A stretch of DNA of 64,000 nt from NCBI RefSeq assembly GCF_042646425.1, contig NZ_JBHRTR010000028.1, forward strand, positions 558,001-622,000, read 5' to 3'. Each line of letters starts with the position of its first letter. Within the stretch, counting starts at the first letter, position 1. This DNA comes from Marinibaculum pumilum. GTDB lineage: Bacteria > Pseudomonadota > Alphaproteobacteria > Ferrovibrionales > Ferrovibrionaceae. The position numbers and the translations under genes are program-made. Positions 50,118 through 57,892 of the stretch are shown here, piece after piece. The notes beneath the pieces were generated by a model that worked only from the letters and a program-made list of their open reading frames with translations, did not search any database and was not told the origin of the DNA.

Positions 50118-51524
50118 TCAGCGATAGACCATGTCGACGCTGTCGAACGCGCCGCTGGCATGGTCCTCGCGGAACAGCGCATGGTCCGCCTTCAGGCGGT
50201 CGGCGGCCTCTTCGGCGAAGCGGATGATGTCGGCGGTGAACAGGTCGAACGGCGTCGCCGCGGCGACGATCGAGGGTTCCACGTCGTAGTCGATGCGGCC
50301 CAGATCGTCGGACAGCGCGTGGGACTTCGCCAGCGCCGCGCCGCAGACCCGGGCATAGTCCTTCCAGGTGCCGGTGCTCAGCTCGTCCAGGTCGATATCG
50401 TCGCGGAAGGGCGCGCGTTCGCGGGTCATGAAGCTCTCGCCGTCGATGCTGACGGCGCCGAAGAAGATGTCGCCATGGGCCAGCTGCACGGCCTGGCCGT
50501 GGGCGATCCGCTCGGCCTTGCCGCCGGTGTTGAACTCGGTGGGTGGCGTCAGCCCCTCCAGCGCGGAGCGGCGTGCGCGCTTGAACTCGATGATCAGGTC
50601 GTCGCTGGCATCCTTCGACGGCCCCTCGATCAGCACATAGTAGCGCGGCAGCCCCAGTGACGCGGTGCCCTGGCCGTGGCGGGCGCAGACATCCTTCACC
50701 TTCAGCCTGCCGGCGCGCCTTGGCGTCGTGAAATCCTTCGCCTTGGCCAGCTTGTCGATCGCCGCCTGAAACTTGTCGACCTCGCCCGAGATCGGCTGCA
50801 GCTCGTCGCTGGCGCGAAAGCCGCGCCCATGCTCGTCCAGATAATCCGCCTTCAGCCAGTCGCTGCGCGCCTCCCAGGCTTCCTCGAACAGGCGCCGGAT
50901 CACCGCGGGCGAGTTGTCCATCCGGTATTCCTCGTTCCGCTCGGTCGCGCGCTCGGCATAGCCCTGCATCGCCTCCAGATAGCCGGCGACGAACTTCTTC
51001 ACGATCTTCCGCCGCTTCTTGCGCTTCATGCCGCCGGCCTCGCGGGCGGCGATCCAGAAGCCGACCGCCCCGCGCTTCAGGTCCCAGGTGAAGGGGGCAT
51101 AGGTCGCCTCGTCGAAATCGTTGACGCCGAAGATCGGGGCGCCATGGGCGTCCGGCATCACGCCGAAATTGCCGGGATGGACATCGCCCAGGGCCATCAC
51201 CGTCGGCATGTGGCCGTCCTGTCCGGCCATGTCGCGGTAAAAGAGCAGCGTGGTGCCGCGGAAGAACTTGAAGAAATCGTCGGCCAGGTCGTCGAACTTG
51301 TCCTTCGCACCGTGGACGCGCTGTTCGATCCGGGTCGCATGATCCTCCCGCAGGGTCGATCGCACATGCTCGCGCCGGCGCTGTCCGGTGAGCAGGATCG
51401 GCGGCACGACCTGCTCGCCCGAGGCGATGCGGCGGGCCAGCGCATGAAAGCCCTCCACCCGTCCTTCCGCCTTGCGCGTGGGCTTGATGTCGTCGGCCCC
51501 CCTGGTCGAGCGGGTCTTGGCCAT
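50118..51524 (-). CDS. DUF2252 family protein
   Basis: A 468-residue cytoplasmic protein of the DUF2252 family, which has a fold related to aminoglycoside phosphotransferases. Kinase-like segments are visible: ALGDVHPGNFGVM (HxxN of the catalytic loop) and VNDFDEATYAPFTWDLKRG (DFD, as the metal-binding DxD). Its biochemical role is unknown. The ATG at 51524 follows AAGGGAG and starts a Lys/Arg-rich tail. The last residues and the tRNA gene lie end to end over a 263-base gap that holds only the tRNA terminator. Confidence 0.88.
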   Translation of the reverse strand: MAKTRSTRGADDIKPTRKAEGRVEGFHALARRIASGEQVVPPILLTGQRRREHVRSTLREDHATRIEQRVHGAKDKFDDLADDFFKFFRGTTLLFYRDMAGQDGHMPTVMALGDVHPGNFGVMPDAHGAPIFGVNDFDEATYAPFTWDLKRGAVGFWIAAREAGGMKRKKRRKIVKKFVAGYLEAMQGYAERATERNEEYRMDNSPAVIRRLFEEAWEARSDWLKADYLDEHGRGFRASDELQPISGEVDKFQAAIDKLAKAKDFTTPRRAGRLKVKDVCARHGQGTASLGLPRYYVLIEGPSKDASDDLIIEFKRARRSALEGLTPPTEFNTGGKAERIAHGQAVQLAHGDIFFGAVSIDGESFMTRERAPFRDDIDLDELSTGTWKDYARVCGAALAKSHALSDDLGRIDYDVEPSIVAAATPFDLFTADIIRFAEEAADRLKADHALFREDHASGAFDSVDMVYR

Positions 51525-51785
51525 GACTTGCTCCCTTATCTGCTGTCCGGAGCGAAACCCACGGCTGCCGGTACGGTTCCGGGCGCAGGAATGTCGCGTC
51601 CGGGTAAGGATTGAGCAATCCCTGGCTGGCACAGTATCGGTCATGGCATCGGGGTGGCTGCGGAAGGCAAGATTGATTGAAGAGCCGTTCTTCTTCAGTC
51701 CTGCTGCCACCGGGAACCGTTCTTGCCGGCCGGCGGCACATCATCCCGCCGGAACCGGCCTTTTGCGGTGAGCGAGACTGAAGGC

Positions 51786-52205
51786 ATGACGAAGATTCTG
51801 CTGGTCGACGACGACGATCTGCAGGCGCGCGCCATCGAGCTGGCGCTGCGCCGCTCCGGGTTCGGCGTGGACTGGGCGGCGGATGGCGTCGAAGGCATGG
51901 AGATCTTCCGGCGACTGATGCCGGACCTGGTGATCACGGATATCGTGATGCCGCGGCGGGACGGTATCGGGCTGATCTCCGAACTGCGGCGCATCGATCC
52001 CGCGACCCCGATCATCGCACTGTCCGGTGGCAGCATCCTCGGCCGGCTGCAGCTGCTGGAACAGGCGATCCGTGTCGGTGCCAACGCGACGATGAGCAAG
52101 CCGGTCGCCCTTGCGGACCTTTTGGCCGCAGTGCGCCGCTGCCTCGCCACGGCGGGGCGGCCGATGCCGGCCGCCCGGCTGACCGGGACCGCCCCCCTGC
52201 ACTGA
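51786..52205 (+). CDS. Single-domain response regulator (CheY-like)
   Basis: A 139-residue receiver domain alone. The phosphoacceptor is Asp52 (DLVITDIVMPRRDG); the acidic pocket is in LLVDDDD at residues 6-11; the conserved Ser80 and Lys105 (MSKPVALADLL) complete the site. There is no output domain. The ATG at 51786 was chosen because the earlier frame lacks receiver sequence. No histidine kinase lies nearby. The broken chemoreceptor gene next to it, on the other strand, makes a CheY-like link to chemotaxis possible but unproven. Confidence 0.9.
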   Translation: MTKILLVDDDDLQARAIELALRRSGFGVDWAADGVEGMEIFRRLMPDLVITDIVMPRRDGIGLISELRRIDPATPIIALSGGSILGRLQLLEQAIRVGANATMSKPVALADLLAAVRRCLATAGRPMPAARLTGTAPLH

Positions 52206-52263
52206 CCTGAACGGCTGCCACCGGCCTGACCGGCGATCACCCGCGCAGCGGTTGCCGCTGCCC

Positions 52264-52399
52264 TCAGCCGGTGCGCGCCCGCTGCACCGCGTCCAGCACG
52301 TTGCGCCGCAGGTCCGCCACCCGGCTGGCCACCTCGCCGGCACCCGCCTTCACCGTCTCCGTGTTCGCCGCCGTACGGGACGCCTCGGCCGAGACCCGG
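52264..52399 (-). pseudogene. C-terminal end of a probable chemoreceptor, truncated by an assembly gap
   Basis: On the minus strand the frame reads VSAEASRTAANTETVKAGAG, then EVASRVADLRRNVLDAVQRA and a TGA at 52264-52266. This helical pattern with LRRNVLDAV near the end resembles the C-terminal tail of methyl-accepting chemotaxis proteins. The frame runs into the N gap at 52399. It is listed as pseudogene only because the sequence is incomplete here; the gene in the organism may be intact. The frame does not match that of the fragment beyond the gap, which shows that the number of Ns is not the true length. Confidence 0.5.
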
Positions 52400-52501
52400 N
52401 NNNNNNNNNNNNNNNNNNNNNNNNNNNNNNNNNNNNNNNNNNNNNNNNNNNNNNNNNNNNNNNNNNNNNNNNNNNNNNNNNNNNNNNNNNNNNNNNNNNN
52501 N
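52400..52501. other. Assembly gap (102 Ns)
   Basis: A run of 102 undetermined bases joins two contigs. The real size and content are unknown. It falls inside a chemoreceptor-like gene, a repeated gene type that often breaks assemblies. Confidence 0.95.
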
Positions 52502-52595
52502 ACGCGGCCTGGGTGTCGAACATCGGCATGACCTTGTTGCCCTCCGCAGGCCCGCCCGTGACATAGGCATCCGCCAGCCTGGCGCCGGCGGCCAC
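52502..52595 (-). pseudogene. Possible N-terminal part of the same chemoreceptor
   Basis: The minus-strand frame reads PYVAAGARLADAYVTGG and NKVMPMFDTQAA, similar to the sensor part of four-helix-bundle chemoreceptors. The only local start is GTG at 52595 without a ribosome site; the frame extends upstream to a TAA at about 52655, so the true start may be missing or misassembled. Low certainty. Confidence 0.35.
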
Positions 52596-52694
52596 ATAGG
52601 GGGCGACCCGCGCCTGCGAATACGCCTGCCGGGAACCTGCCCCCTGCCGCTTGCGTTAGATCTCAGGATCTGCCGCGGGGCGGGAAATTCGAAC

Positions 52695-53909
52695 ATGAGC
52701 GAGACGAGGACGGCGCTGCCGCAGGAGGGACAGACCCTGCGGGCAGCCGGAAGACGGTTCGGCCCTTCAGCGGCCGGCACAAGCGAGGAAGACGGCAATG
52801 GCGGCCGCGGCAGCGGCGAGGCCTTCTCCCGCCTGCAGGTGCGCCTGCTGACGGCGTCGGCGCTGGGAATCCTGATGCTGATGATCGCCGGCACCTTGTA
52901 TTTCGGCCGCGACTTCTTCCTGCCCATCGTCATGGCGCTGCTGTTCGGGCTGGTGCTGCGGCCGATCGTGCGCTGGCTGGCGCGGCGGCATGTGCCGCCG
53001 GCGATCTCCGCCGTCGTCCTGGTGCTCTGCCTGGTGATGGGGCTTGGGGTCGGCGTCTACTACCTGTCCGGGCCGGTCGCCGAATGGATCGACAATGCAC
53101 CCCGCATCGGCGCCGAGCTGAAGCTGAAGCTGGCCGAGCTGCGGGAATCCGTGGAGGCGGTGAAGCGCGCCTCCGAGGAGGTGGAGAAGGCCGCCAGCGG
53201 CACGGACGATCCCACCGTGCAGCAGGTCGTCGTCAAGGAGCCCGGCCTGCTGTCGCGGATGGCGACCGGCCTGCCCGACGTCGTCGCGGAGGCAGTGCTG
53301 TGCTTCGTGCTGCTGCTGTTCCTGCTGGCCTCGGGCGAGATGTTTCTGGAGAAGATGGTCCGGATCCTGCCCTCGATGCGGGACAAGGTGCAGATGCTGC
53401 GCATCGCCCGCGACGTGGAAAGCGAGATCTCGCACTACCTGATGACGGTCACCGCCATCAATTTCTGCCTGGGCTGCGCGATCGCGGCCGGCATGGCGGC
53501 GATCGGCATGCCCAACCCCTATCTCTGGGGACTGGGGGCGGCGATCCTCAACTTCCTGCCCTATCTGGGGTCGATCGTCGGCATCGTGATCGTTACCGCG
53601 GTGGCGATCGTCTCCTATGACAGCCTGGCCAATGCCGCACTGGCGCCGGCGATCTACCTGGCGCTGACCACCCTGGAGGGGCAGTTCATCACGCCGCTGA
53701 TCCTGGGCCGTCGCCTGCGCCTGAACCCGATCGCGATCTTCGTCGCCGTCGCCTTCTGGGCCTTCCTGTGGGGCATTGCCGGCGCGTTCATCGCCGTGCC
53801 GCTGCTGATCATCGCCAAGGTCGTCTCCGACCATTCCCGCACCCTGGCGCCGCTGGCGGAATTCCTGTCCGGCCGGCAGCTGCCGACGGACGGCGACCAC
53901 AGGCATTAG
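52695..53909 (+). CDS. AI-2E family transporter (PerM/YhhT type)
   Basis: A 404-residue membrane protein. A polar N-terminus of about 50 residues is followed by about eight hydrophobic segments. Family segments are FGLVLRPIVRWLARRHVPPA, LGAAILNFLPYLGSIVGIVI and LTTLEGQFITPLILGRRLRLNP. A cytoplasmic or periplasmic helical loop lies at about residues 140-190. Family members export or take up diverse small molecules, some are Na+/H+ antiporters, and only a few act on autoinducer-2. The ATG at 52695 has no strong ribosome site. Convergent with the transglutaminase-like gene after 24 bases. Confidence 0.9.
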   Translation: MSETRTALPQEGQTLRAAGRRFGPSAAGTSEEDGNGGRGSGEAFSRLQVRLLTASALGILMLMIAGTLYFGRDFFLPIVMALLFGLVLRPIVRWLARRHVPPAISAVVLVLCLVMGLGVGVYYLSGPVAEWIDNAPRIGAELKLKLAELRESVEAVKRASEEVEKAASGTDDPTVQQVVVKEPGLLSRMATGLPDVVAEAVLCFVLLLFLLASGEMFLEKMVRILPSMRDKVQMLRIARDVESEISHYLMTVTAINFCLGCAIAAGMAAIGMPNPYLWGLGAAILNFLPYLGSIVGIVIVTAVAIVSYDSLANAALAPAIYLALTTLEGQFITPLILGRRLRLNPIAIFVAVAFWAFLWGIAGAFIAVPLLIIAKVVSDHSRTLAPLAEFLSGRQLPTDGDHRH

Positions 53910-53933
53910 CGCCGGGAGCAGGCGCGAAGGGGG

Positions 53934-54644
53934 TCAGCCCCGACGCTCGGCCTCCGCCTCGGCGCCGAAATCGCCGGCGGCGATCTCGTCCGGCGGTGTC
54001 GTGGCCCAGCCCGGATAGGTGCGCCGGAAGGTGTCGAGGATCTCGTCCGCCGGCACGTCGGCGAACTGGCCGCGGTCCTGGACATATTCCATGTAGCGGG
54101 CGCCATCGCCGTTATAGGGCTGGAACAGCGAATCGGTGCGGCCGTCGAATTCCAGAGGCGCCACGCCGAAGCGGTCGCAGATCTCCTTGCCGAAGGCCGG
54201 CGTCGCCTTCACCCATTGTCCGTCCAGGAACAGCTGGGCATAGCCGTGCCAGACGAACATGTCGGTGCCCATCATCTCCAGCAGGCGCTTCGTCGCCAGG
54301 TGGTTGCGCACATCGGCATAGCCGACCCGCGCCGGGATGCCCTGCGACCGGGCGGCGGCCGTCATCAGCGCCGCCTTGCCGATGCAGAAGCCGCGGCCGT
54401 CGGCCAGGACGCGCCCGGCGCGGAACGCCTCCGGATGGCCGGGCAGGTGGTAGGGGTCGTAGGCGATGTCGTCCCGGATCGCCCGGTACAGGGCCAGGGC
54501 CTTCGCCGTCGGGTCCACCAGGTCGCCGGCGATGCGGGCGGCGAAGGCCGCGACCTGTGGATCGTCGCTGTCGACGAAGCGGCCCGGCGCCAGATAGCCC
54601 TCCGGCGCTTCATGCTGTGCGGCGTCGCTTGCGGCCTGGCTCAT
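53934..54644 (-). CDS. Transglutaminase-like cysteine protein
   Basis: A 236-residue cytoplasmic protein with a transglutaminase core. The catalytic Cys87 is in GRGFCIGKAALMTAAARSQG and the catalytic His133 in VWHGYAQLFLDGQW. Where the third residue Asp is normally found (after the Trp) the protein reads KATPAF, as in a subset of bacterial members. Family knowledge: such proteins are often proteases or deamidases rather than cross-linkers. The ATG at 54644 follows GGGAGTAGG. It is divergent from the amidohydrolase gene. Confidence 0.87.
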   Translation of the reverse strand: MSQAASDAAQHEAPEGYLAPGRFVDSDDPQVAAFAARIAGDLVDPTAKALALYRAIRDDIAYDPYHLPGHPEAFRAGRVLADGRGFCIGKAALMTAAARSQGIPARVGYADVRNHLATKRLLEMMGTDMFVWHGYAQLFLDGQWVKATPAFGKEICDRFGVAPLEFDGRTDSLFQPYNGDGARYMEYVQDRGQFADVPADEILDTFRRTYPGWATTPPDEIAAGDFGAEAEAERRG

Positions 54645-54766
54645 TCTGCCTACTCCCGTGCGGCTGCGGGCCGGCTGTCCGGCCCGTTCCATGCTAAGGT
54701 TCGCGCAAGGAAGGGCCCGCAGGCAAGCGGGCCGGCCGGCGACGGGCCGATCGAAGGGGGGAGAAA

Positions 54767-56482
54767 ATGGCCGCAGGAAATGTGGTGGTGGAGAACGGCC
54801 GGGTCCGTGGCCCGGGTTCGGGGGACGGCACGGCGACCGCGCTGGCGGTGCGCGACGGCCGCATCGCCGGCATCGGCAGTGCGGAGGATATGCGCGCCCT
54901 GGCCGGCAGCGATGCCCGCCGCATCGACGCCGCCGGTGCGGTGGTGATGCCGGGCCTGATCGACGCGCATCCCCACCTGCTGCATTTCGCGGCGCGGGAA
55001 TACGGCATGGTCCACCTGTTCGATGCCCGCAATCACGACGATATCGTCGCCCGGATCCGGGCGCATGCGGCGCGCACGCCGAAGGGGCAGTGGATCGTCT
55101 GCACCCCGGTGGGGGAGCCGCACTATTTCATCCGCCGGTCCTGGCGCGACCTGCCGGAACGGCGGCTGCCCGACCGGCATGTCCTGGACCGGGCCACCAC
55201 CGACCATCCGGTCCATATCCAGGCCTGGGCGCCGACCACGCCGAACATCTGCGCCTTCAACTCCGCCGGCCTGGCCGCGGTCGGCCTGTCCAGCTTCATT
55301 CCCGACCGGGTCTGCGACGTCTGGATCGAGAAGGACGATGCCGGCGACATCACCGGCATCCTGCGCGGCGCGGTGAACAACTATTACTGCTTCGACCCGT
55401 TCTGGACGCAGCTGCTGCTGAAGATGCCGGGCCCGGCCAGCTGGGAACTGCATGACAGCGTCATCGCCGCGATGGCGGACTACAACCGGCAGGGCGTCAC
55501 CACCGTCTACGAAGGGCACAACATGCGCGACAGCCATGTCGACGCCTATCGGCGGCTGCATGGCGAAGATGCGCTGACGGTGCGGGTGATGGCCGCGATG
55601 GAGGCAGAGAGCTATGCCTATCCGCCGGTGCGGCCGCTCAGCCTGGACGCCTTCGTGAAGGTGCTGCAGGACGGCCTGCGCCTGATGGGGCAGGACGACG
55701 AGATGCTGAAGGTCACCGGCATGAGCTTCTCGCCCGCCGCACCGATGGGGCCGGGCACGATCCGCATGCACGAACCCTATCTGGACGGCTTCGGGCGGCC
55801 GACCCGCGGGGTCACCGTGCTGACCCGGGACAAGCTGGACGCCTTCGTCGCGTTCTGCGCGGAAAACGGCCTGCGCGGCAATTTCTGCGTCGCCGGCGAC
55901 CGCGACACCGACGACGTGCTGGCGGCCCTGACGGTGGCCGACGCGACCCACGGCATCAGGGGCCGGCGCTGGATGATGCAGCACTGCCTGGTGGTGACGC
56001 CGGCGCAGGTGGAGCGGATCCGCGACCTGGGCTGCGACGTCACCACCTGCCCCGGCTTCGCCTGGGGCAAGGGCGACGTCTATGCCGAACGGGCGGGCGA
56101 GATGGTGCTGCGCGACATGGTGCCGCTGAAGCGCTTCGTGAATGCCGGGGTACCGTTGGGCTGCGGCTCCGACTGGGGGCCGAAGAACGCCTGGGAGAAC
56201 ATCGCCCTGTCGACCACCTTCGAGTTCGCCGGCTCAGGTCGCCGCAACGATTCGCCGGACCATATTCTGACACGGGCGGAATCGCTGCATACCTGGACCG
56301 CCGGCGCGGCGGAGGTGCTGGGCTGGCCGGGTGTCGGCAGCCTGGCGCCCGGCAGCCATGCCGATCTGATCCTGGTGGACCGCGACCCGCTGGACTGCCG
56401 GACCGAGGACCTGCCCGACACGAAGGTCCATCTGACGATGCTGGGCGGCGCGATCGTCCATGACACGGGGGTCGCCGGCTGA
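54767..56482 (+). CDS. Amidohydrolase family 3 protein (YtcJ-like)
   Basis: A 571-residue metal-dependent hydrolase. The HxH metal motif is DAHPHLLH (His68 and His70), and the last metal Asp is in GCGSDWGPKN near residue 466. A hydrolase beta-sandwich surrounds the barrel (N-terminal VVVENGRVRG and C-terminal LAPGSHADLILVDRDPLDCR). Family knowledge: YtcJ-like enzymes hydrolyse amides of varied compounds; the substrate here is unknown. It lies 43 bases upstream of pobA on the same strand, so it may release 4-hydroxybenzoate from an amide or ester; this is an inference. Confidence 0.9.
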   Translation: MAAGNVVVENGRVRGPGSGDGTATALAVRDGRIAGIGSAEDMRALAGSDARRIDAAGAVVMPGLIDAHPHLLHFAAREYGMVHLFDARNHDDIVARIRAHAARTPKGQWIVCTPVGEPHYFIRRSWRDLPERRLPDRHVLDRATTDHPVHIQAWAPTTPNICAFNSAGLAAVGLSSFIPDRVCDVWIEKDDAGDITGILRGAVNNYYCFDPFWTQLLLKMPGPASWELHDSVIAAMADYNRQGVTTVYEGHNMRDSHVDAYRRLHGEDALTVRVMAAMEAESYAYPPVRPLSLDAFVKVLQDGLRLMGQDDEMLKVTGMSFSPAAPMGPGTIRMHEPYLDGFGRPTRGVTVLTRDKLDAFVAFCAENGLRGNFCVAGDRDTDDVLAALTVADATHGIRGRRWMMQHCLVVTPAQVERIRDLGCDVTTCPGFAWGKGDVYAERAGEMVLRDMVPLKRFVNAGVPLGCGSDWGPKNAWENIALSTTFEFAGSGRRNDSPDHILTRAESLHTWTAGAAEVLGWPGVGSLAPGSHADLILVDRDPLDCRTEDLPDTKVHLTMLGGAIVHDTGVAG

Positions 56483-56525
56483 GCGCAGGGCGCCGCCGGC
56501 TGAATGGAAGAGGGTTGGAACTGGA

Positions 56526-57701
56526 ATGCATACACAGGTCGCCATCATCGGAGCGGGCCCCGCCGGGCTGCTCCTGTCGCAGCTGCTGGACCTGGCCGGC
56601 GTGGACTGCGTGCTGCTGGAGCGCCGCGACCGCGACTATGTCGAGGGGCGGATCCGCGCAGGCGTGCTGGAGCAGGGCACCGTCGACCTGCTGCGCGCGG
56701 CGCAGGTCGCGGACCGTCTGGAGCGCGAAGGGCTGGTGCATGACGGCATCGAGCTGGCCTTCGAAGGCCGCCGCCACCGGATCGACTTCGCCGACCTGAC
56801 CCCGGGCAAGGCGGTTACCGTCTACGGCCAGACGGAGGTGACCAAGGACCTGATCAATGCCCGCATCGCGCGCGGCAACCCGCCGGTGTTCGAGGCCGAG
56901 GATGTCGAGGTGCTGGACTTCGACGGCGAAAGGCCGCGGGTGCGCTACCGCCATAATGGCGCGGCGAAGGAACTGAGCTGCGACTTCATCGCCGGCTGCG
57001 ACGGCTTCCACGGCGTCTGCCGCGCCAGCGTGCCGCAGGACAGCCTGCGGATCTTCGAACGGGTCTATCCCTTCGCCTGGCTGGGCATCCTGACCCGCAC
57101 GAAGCCGGTGTCCGACGAGCTGATCTATTGCCGGCACGACAATGGCTTCGCGCTGTTCAGCATGCGTTCGCCCCAGGTCAGCCGGCTCTACCTGCAGGTC
57201 CGCCCCGACGAGGATCTGAACGAATGGCCCGACGACCGGATCTGGGAGGAACTGAAGCTGCGCGTGGGCCCGGAGGCCGCCGCGGCGCTGGAGACGGGCC
57301 CTTCGTTCGAGAAGAGCGTCACGCCGATGCGCAGCTTCGTCGCCGAGCCGCTGCGCTTCGGCCGGCTGTTCCTGGCCGGCGATGCCGGCCATATCGTGCC
57401 GCCGACCGGCGCCAAGGGCCTGAACCTCGCCGCCGCCGACATCCACTACCTGTCGGAGGCGCTGGTCGCCTTCTACAAGGAGAACCGTCAGGACCTGCTG
57501 GACACTTATTCCGACAAATGCCTGCGCCGGATCTGGAAGGCCGAGCGGTTCTCCTGGTGGATGACCTCCCTGATGCACCGCTTCCCGGGCCGCAACCCGT
57601 TCGACGACCGCATCCAGCTGGCGGAGCTGATGTATGTCGCCGACAGCCGCACCGCCTCCACCGCCCTGGCGGAGAACTATGTCGGCCTGCCCTACGAATA
57701 G
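56526..57701 (+). CDS. pobA: 4-hydroxybenzoate 3-monooxygenase
   Basis: A 391-residue class A flavoprotein hydroxylase. The FAD motif is VAIIGAGPAGLLLSQLL, the DG motif is IAGCDGFHGVCR, and the GD motif is LFLAGDAGHIVPPTGAKGLN. Residues that bind 4-hydroxybenzoate in the Pseudomonas enzyme are conserved by alignment: Tyr201, Ser212, Arg214 and Tyr222 (ELIYCRHDNGFALFSMR, SRLYLQV), and the C-terminal Tyr of AENYVGLPYE. It hydroxylates 4-hydroxybenzoate to protocatechuate with NADPH. The ATG at 56526 gives the family's exact N-terminus. No pobR-type regulator or pca genes are nearby. Confidence 0.96.
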   Translation: MHTQVAIIGAGPAGLLLSQLLDLAGVDCVLLERRDRDYVEGRIRAGVLEQGTVDLLRAAQVADRLEREGLVHDGIELAFEGRRHRIDFADLTPGKAVTVYGQTEVTKDLINARIARGNPPVFEAEDVEVLDFDGERPRVRYRHNGAAKELSCDFIAGCDGFHGVCRASVPQDSLRIFERVYPFAWLGILTRTKPVSDELIYCRHDNGFALFSMRSPQVSRLYLQVRPDEDLNEWPDDRIWEELKLRVGPEAAAALETGPSFEKSVTPMRSFVAEPLRFGRLFLAGDAGHIVPPTGAKGLNLAAADIHYLSEALVAFYKENRQDLLDTYSDKCLRRIWKAERFSWWMTSLMHRFPGRNPFDDRIQLAELMYVADSRTASTALAENYVGLPYE

Positions 57702-57760
57702 GGCAGCCGATCCGACCTGACGGCTGCCGCCACGATCAATCCGTTTTCCGGTGGTAGCCC

Positions 57761-57853
57761 GTCATTCTCGGGCTTGACCCGAGAATCCATTCCGCAGGCT
57801 GCACGGCTTCCGCAAGGCTTGCGGAATGGATCCCCGATCAAGTCGGGGATGAC
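57761..57853. repeat. Dispersed palindromic repeat, copy 4
   Basis: Inverted units at 57761-57799 (CATTCTCGGGCTTGACCCG, then ATCCATTCCGCAGGC) and 57817-57853 (GCTTGCGGAATGGATCC, then CCGATCAAGTCGGGGATGAC). One of the two best copies. It lies between the convergent pobA and autotransporter genes and may act as a two-way terminator. Confidence 0.9.
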
Positions 57854-57892
57854 CGATCTCGTGGCGGAACCGCTTCGACTTACTAGGGAAAC

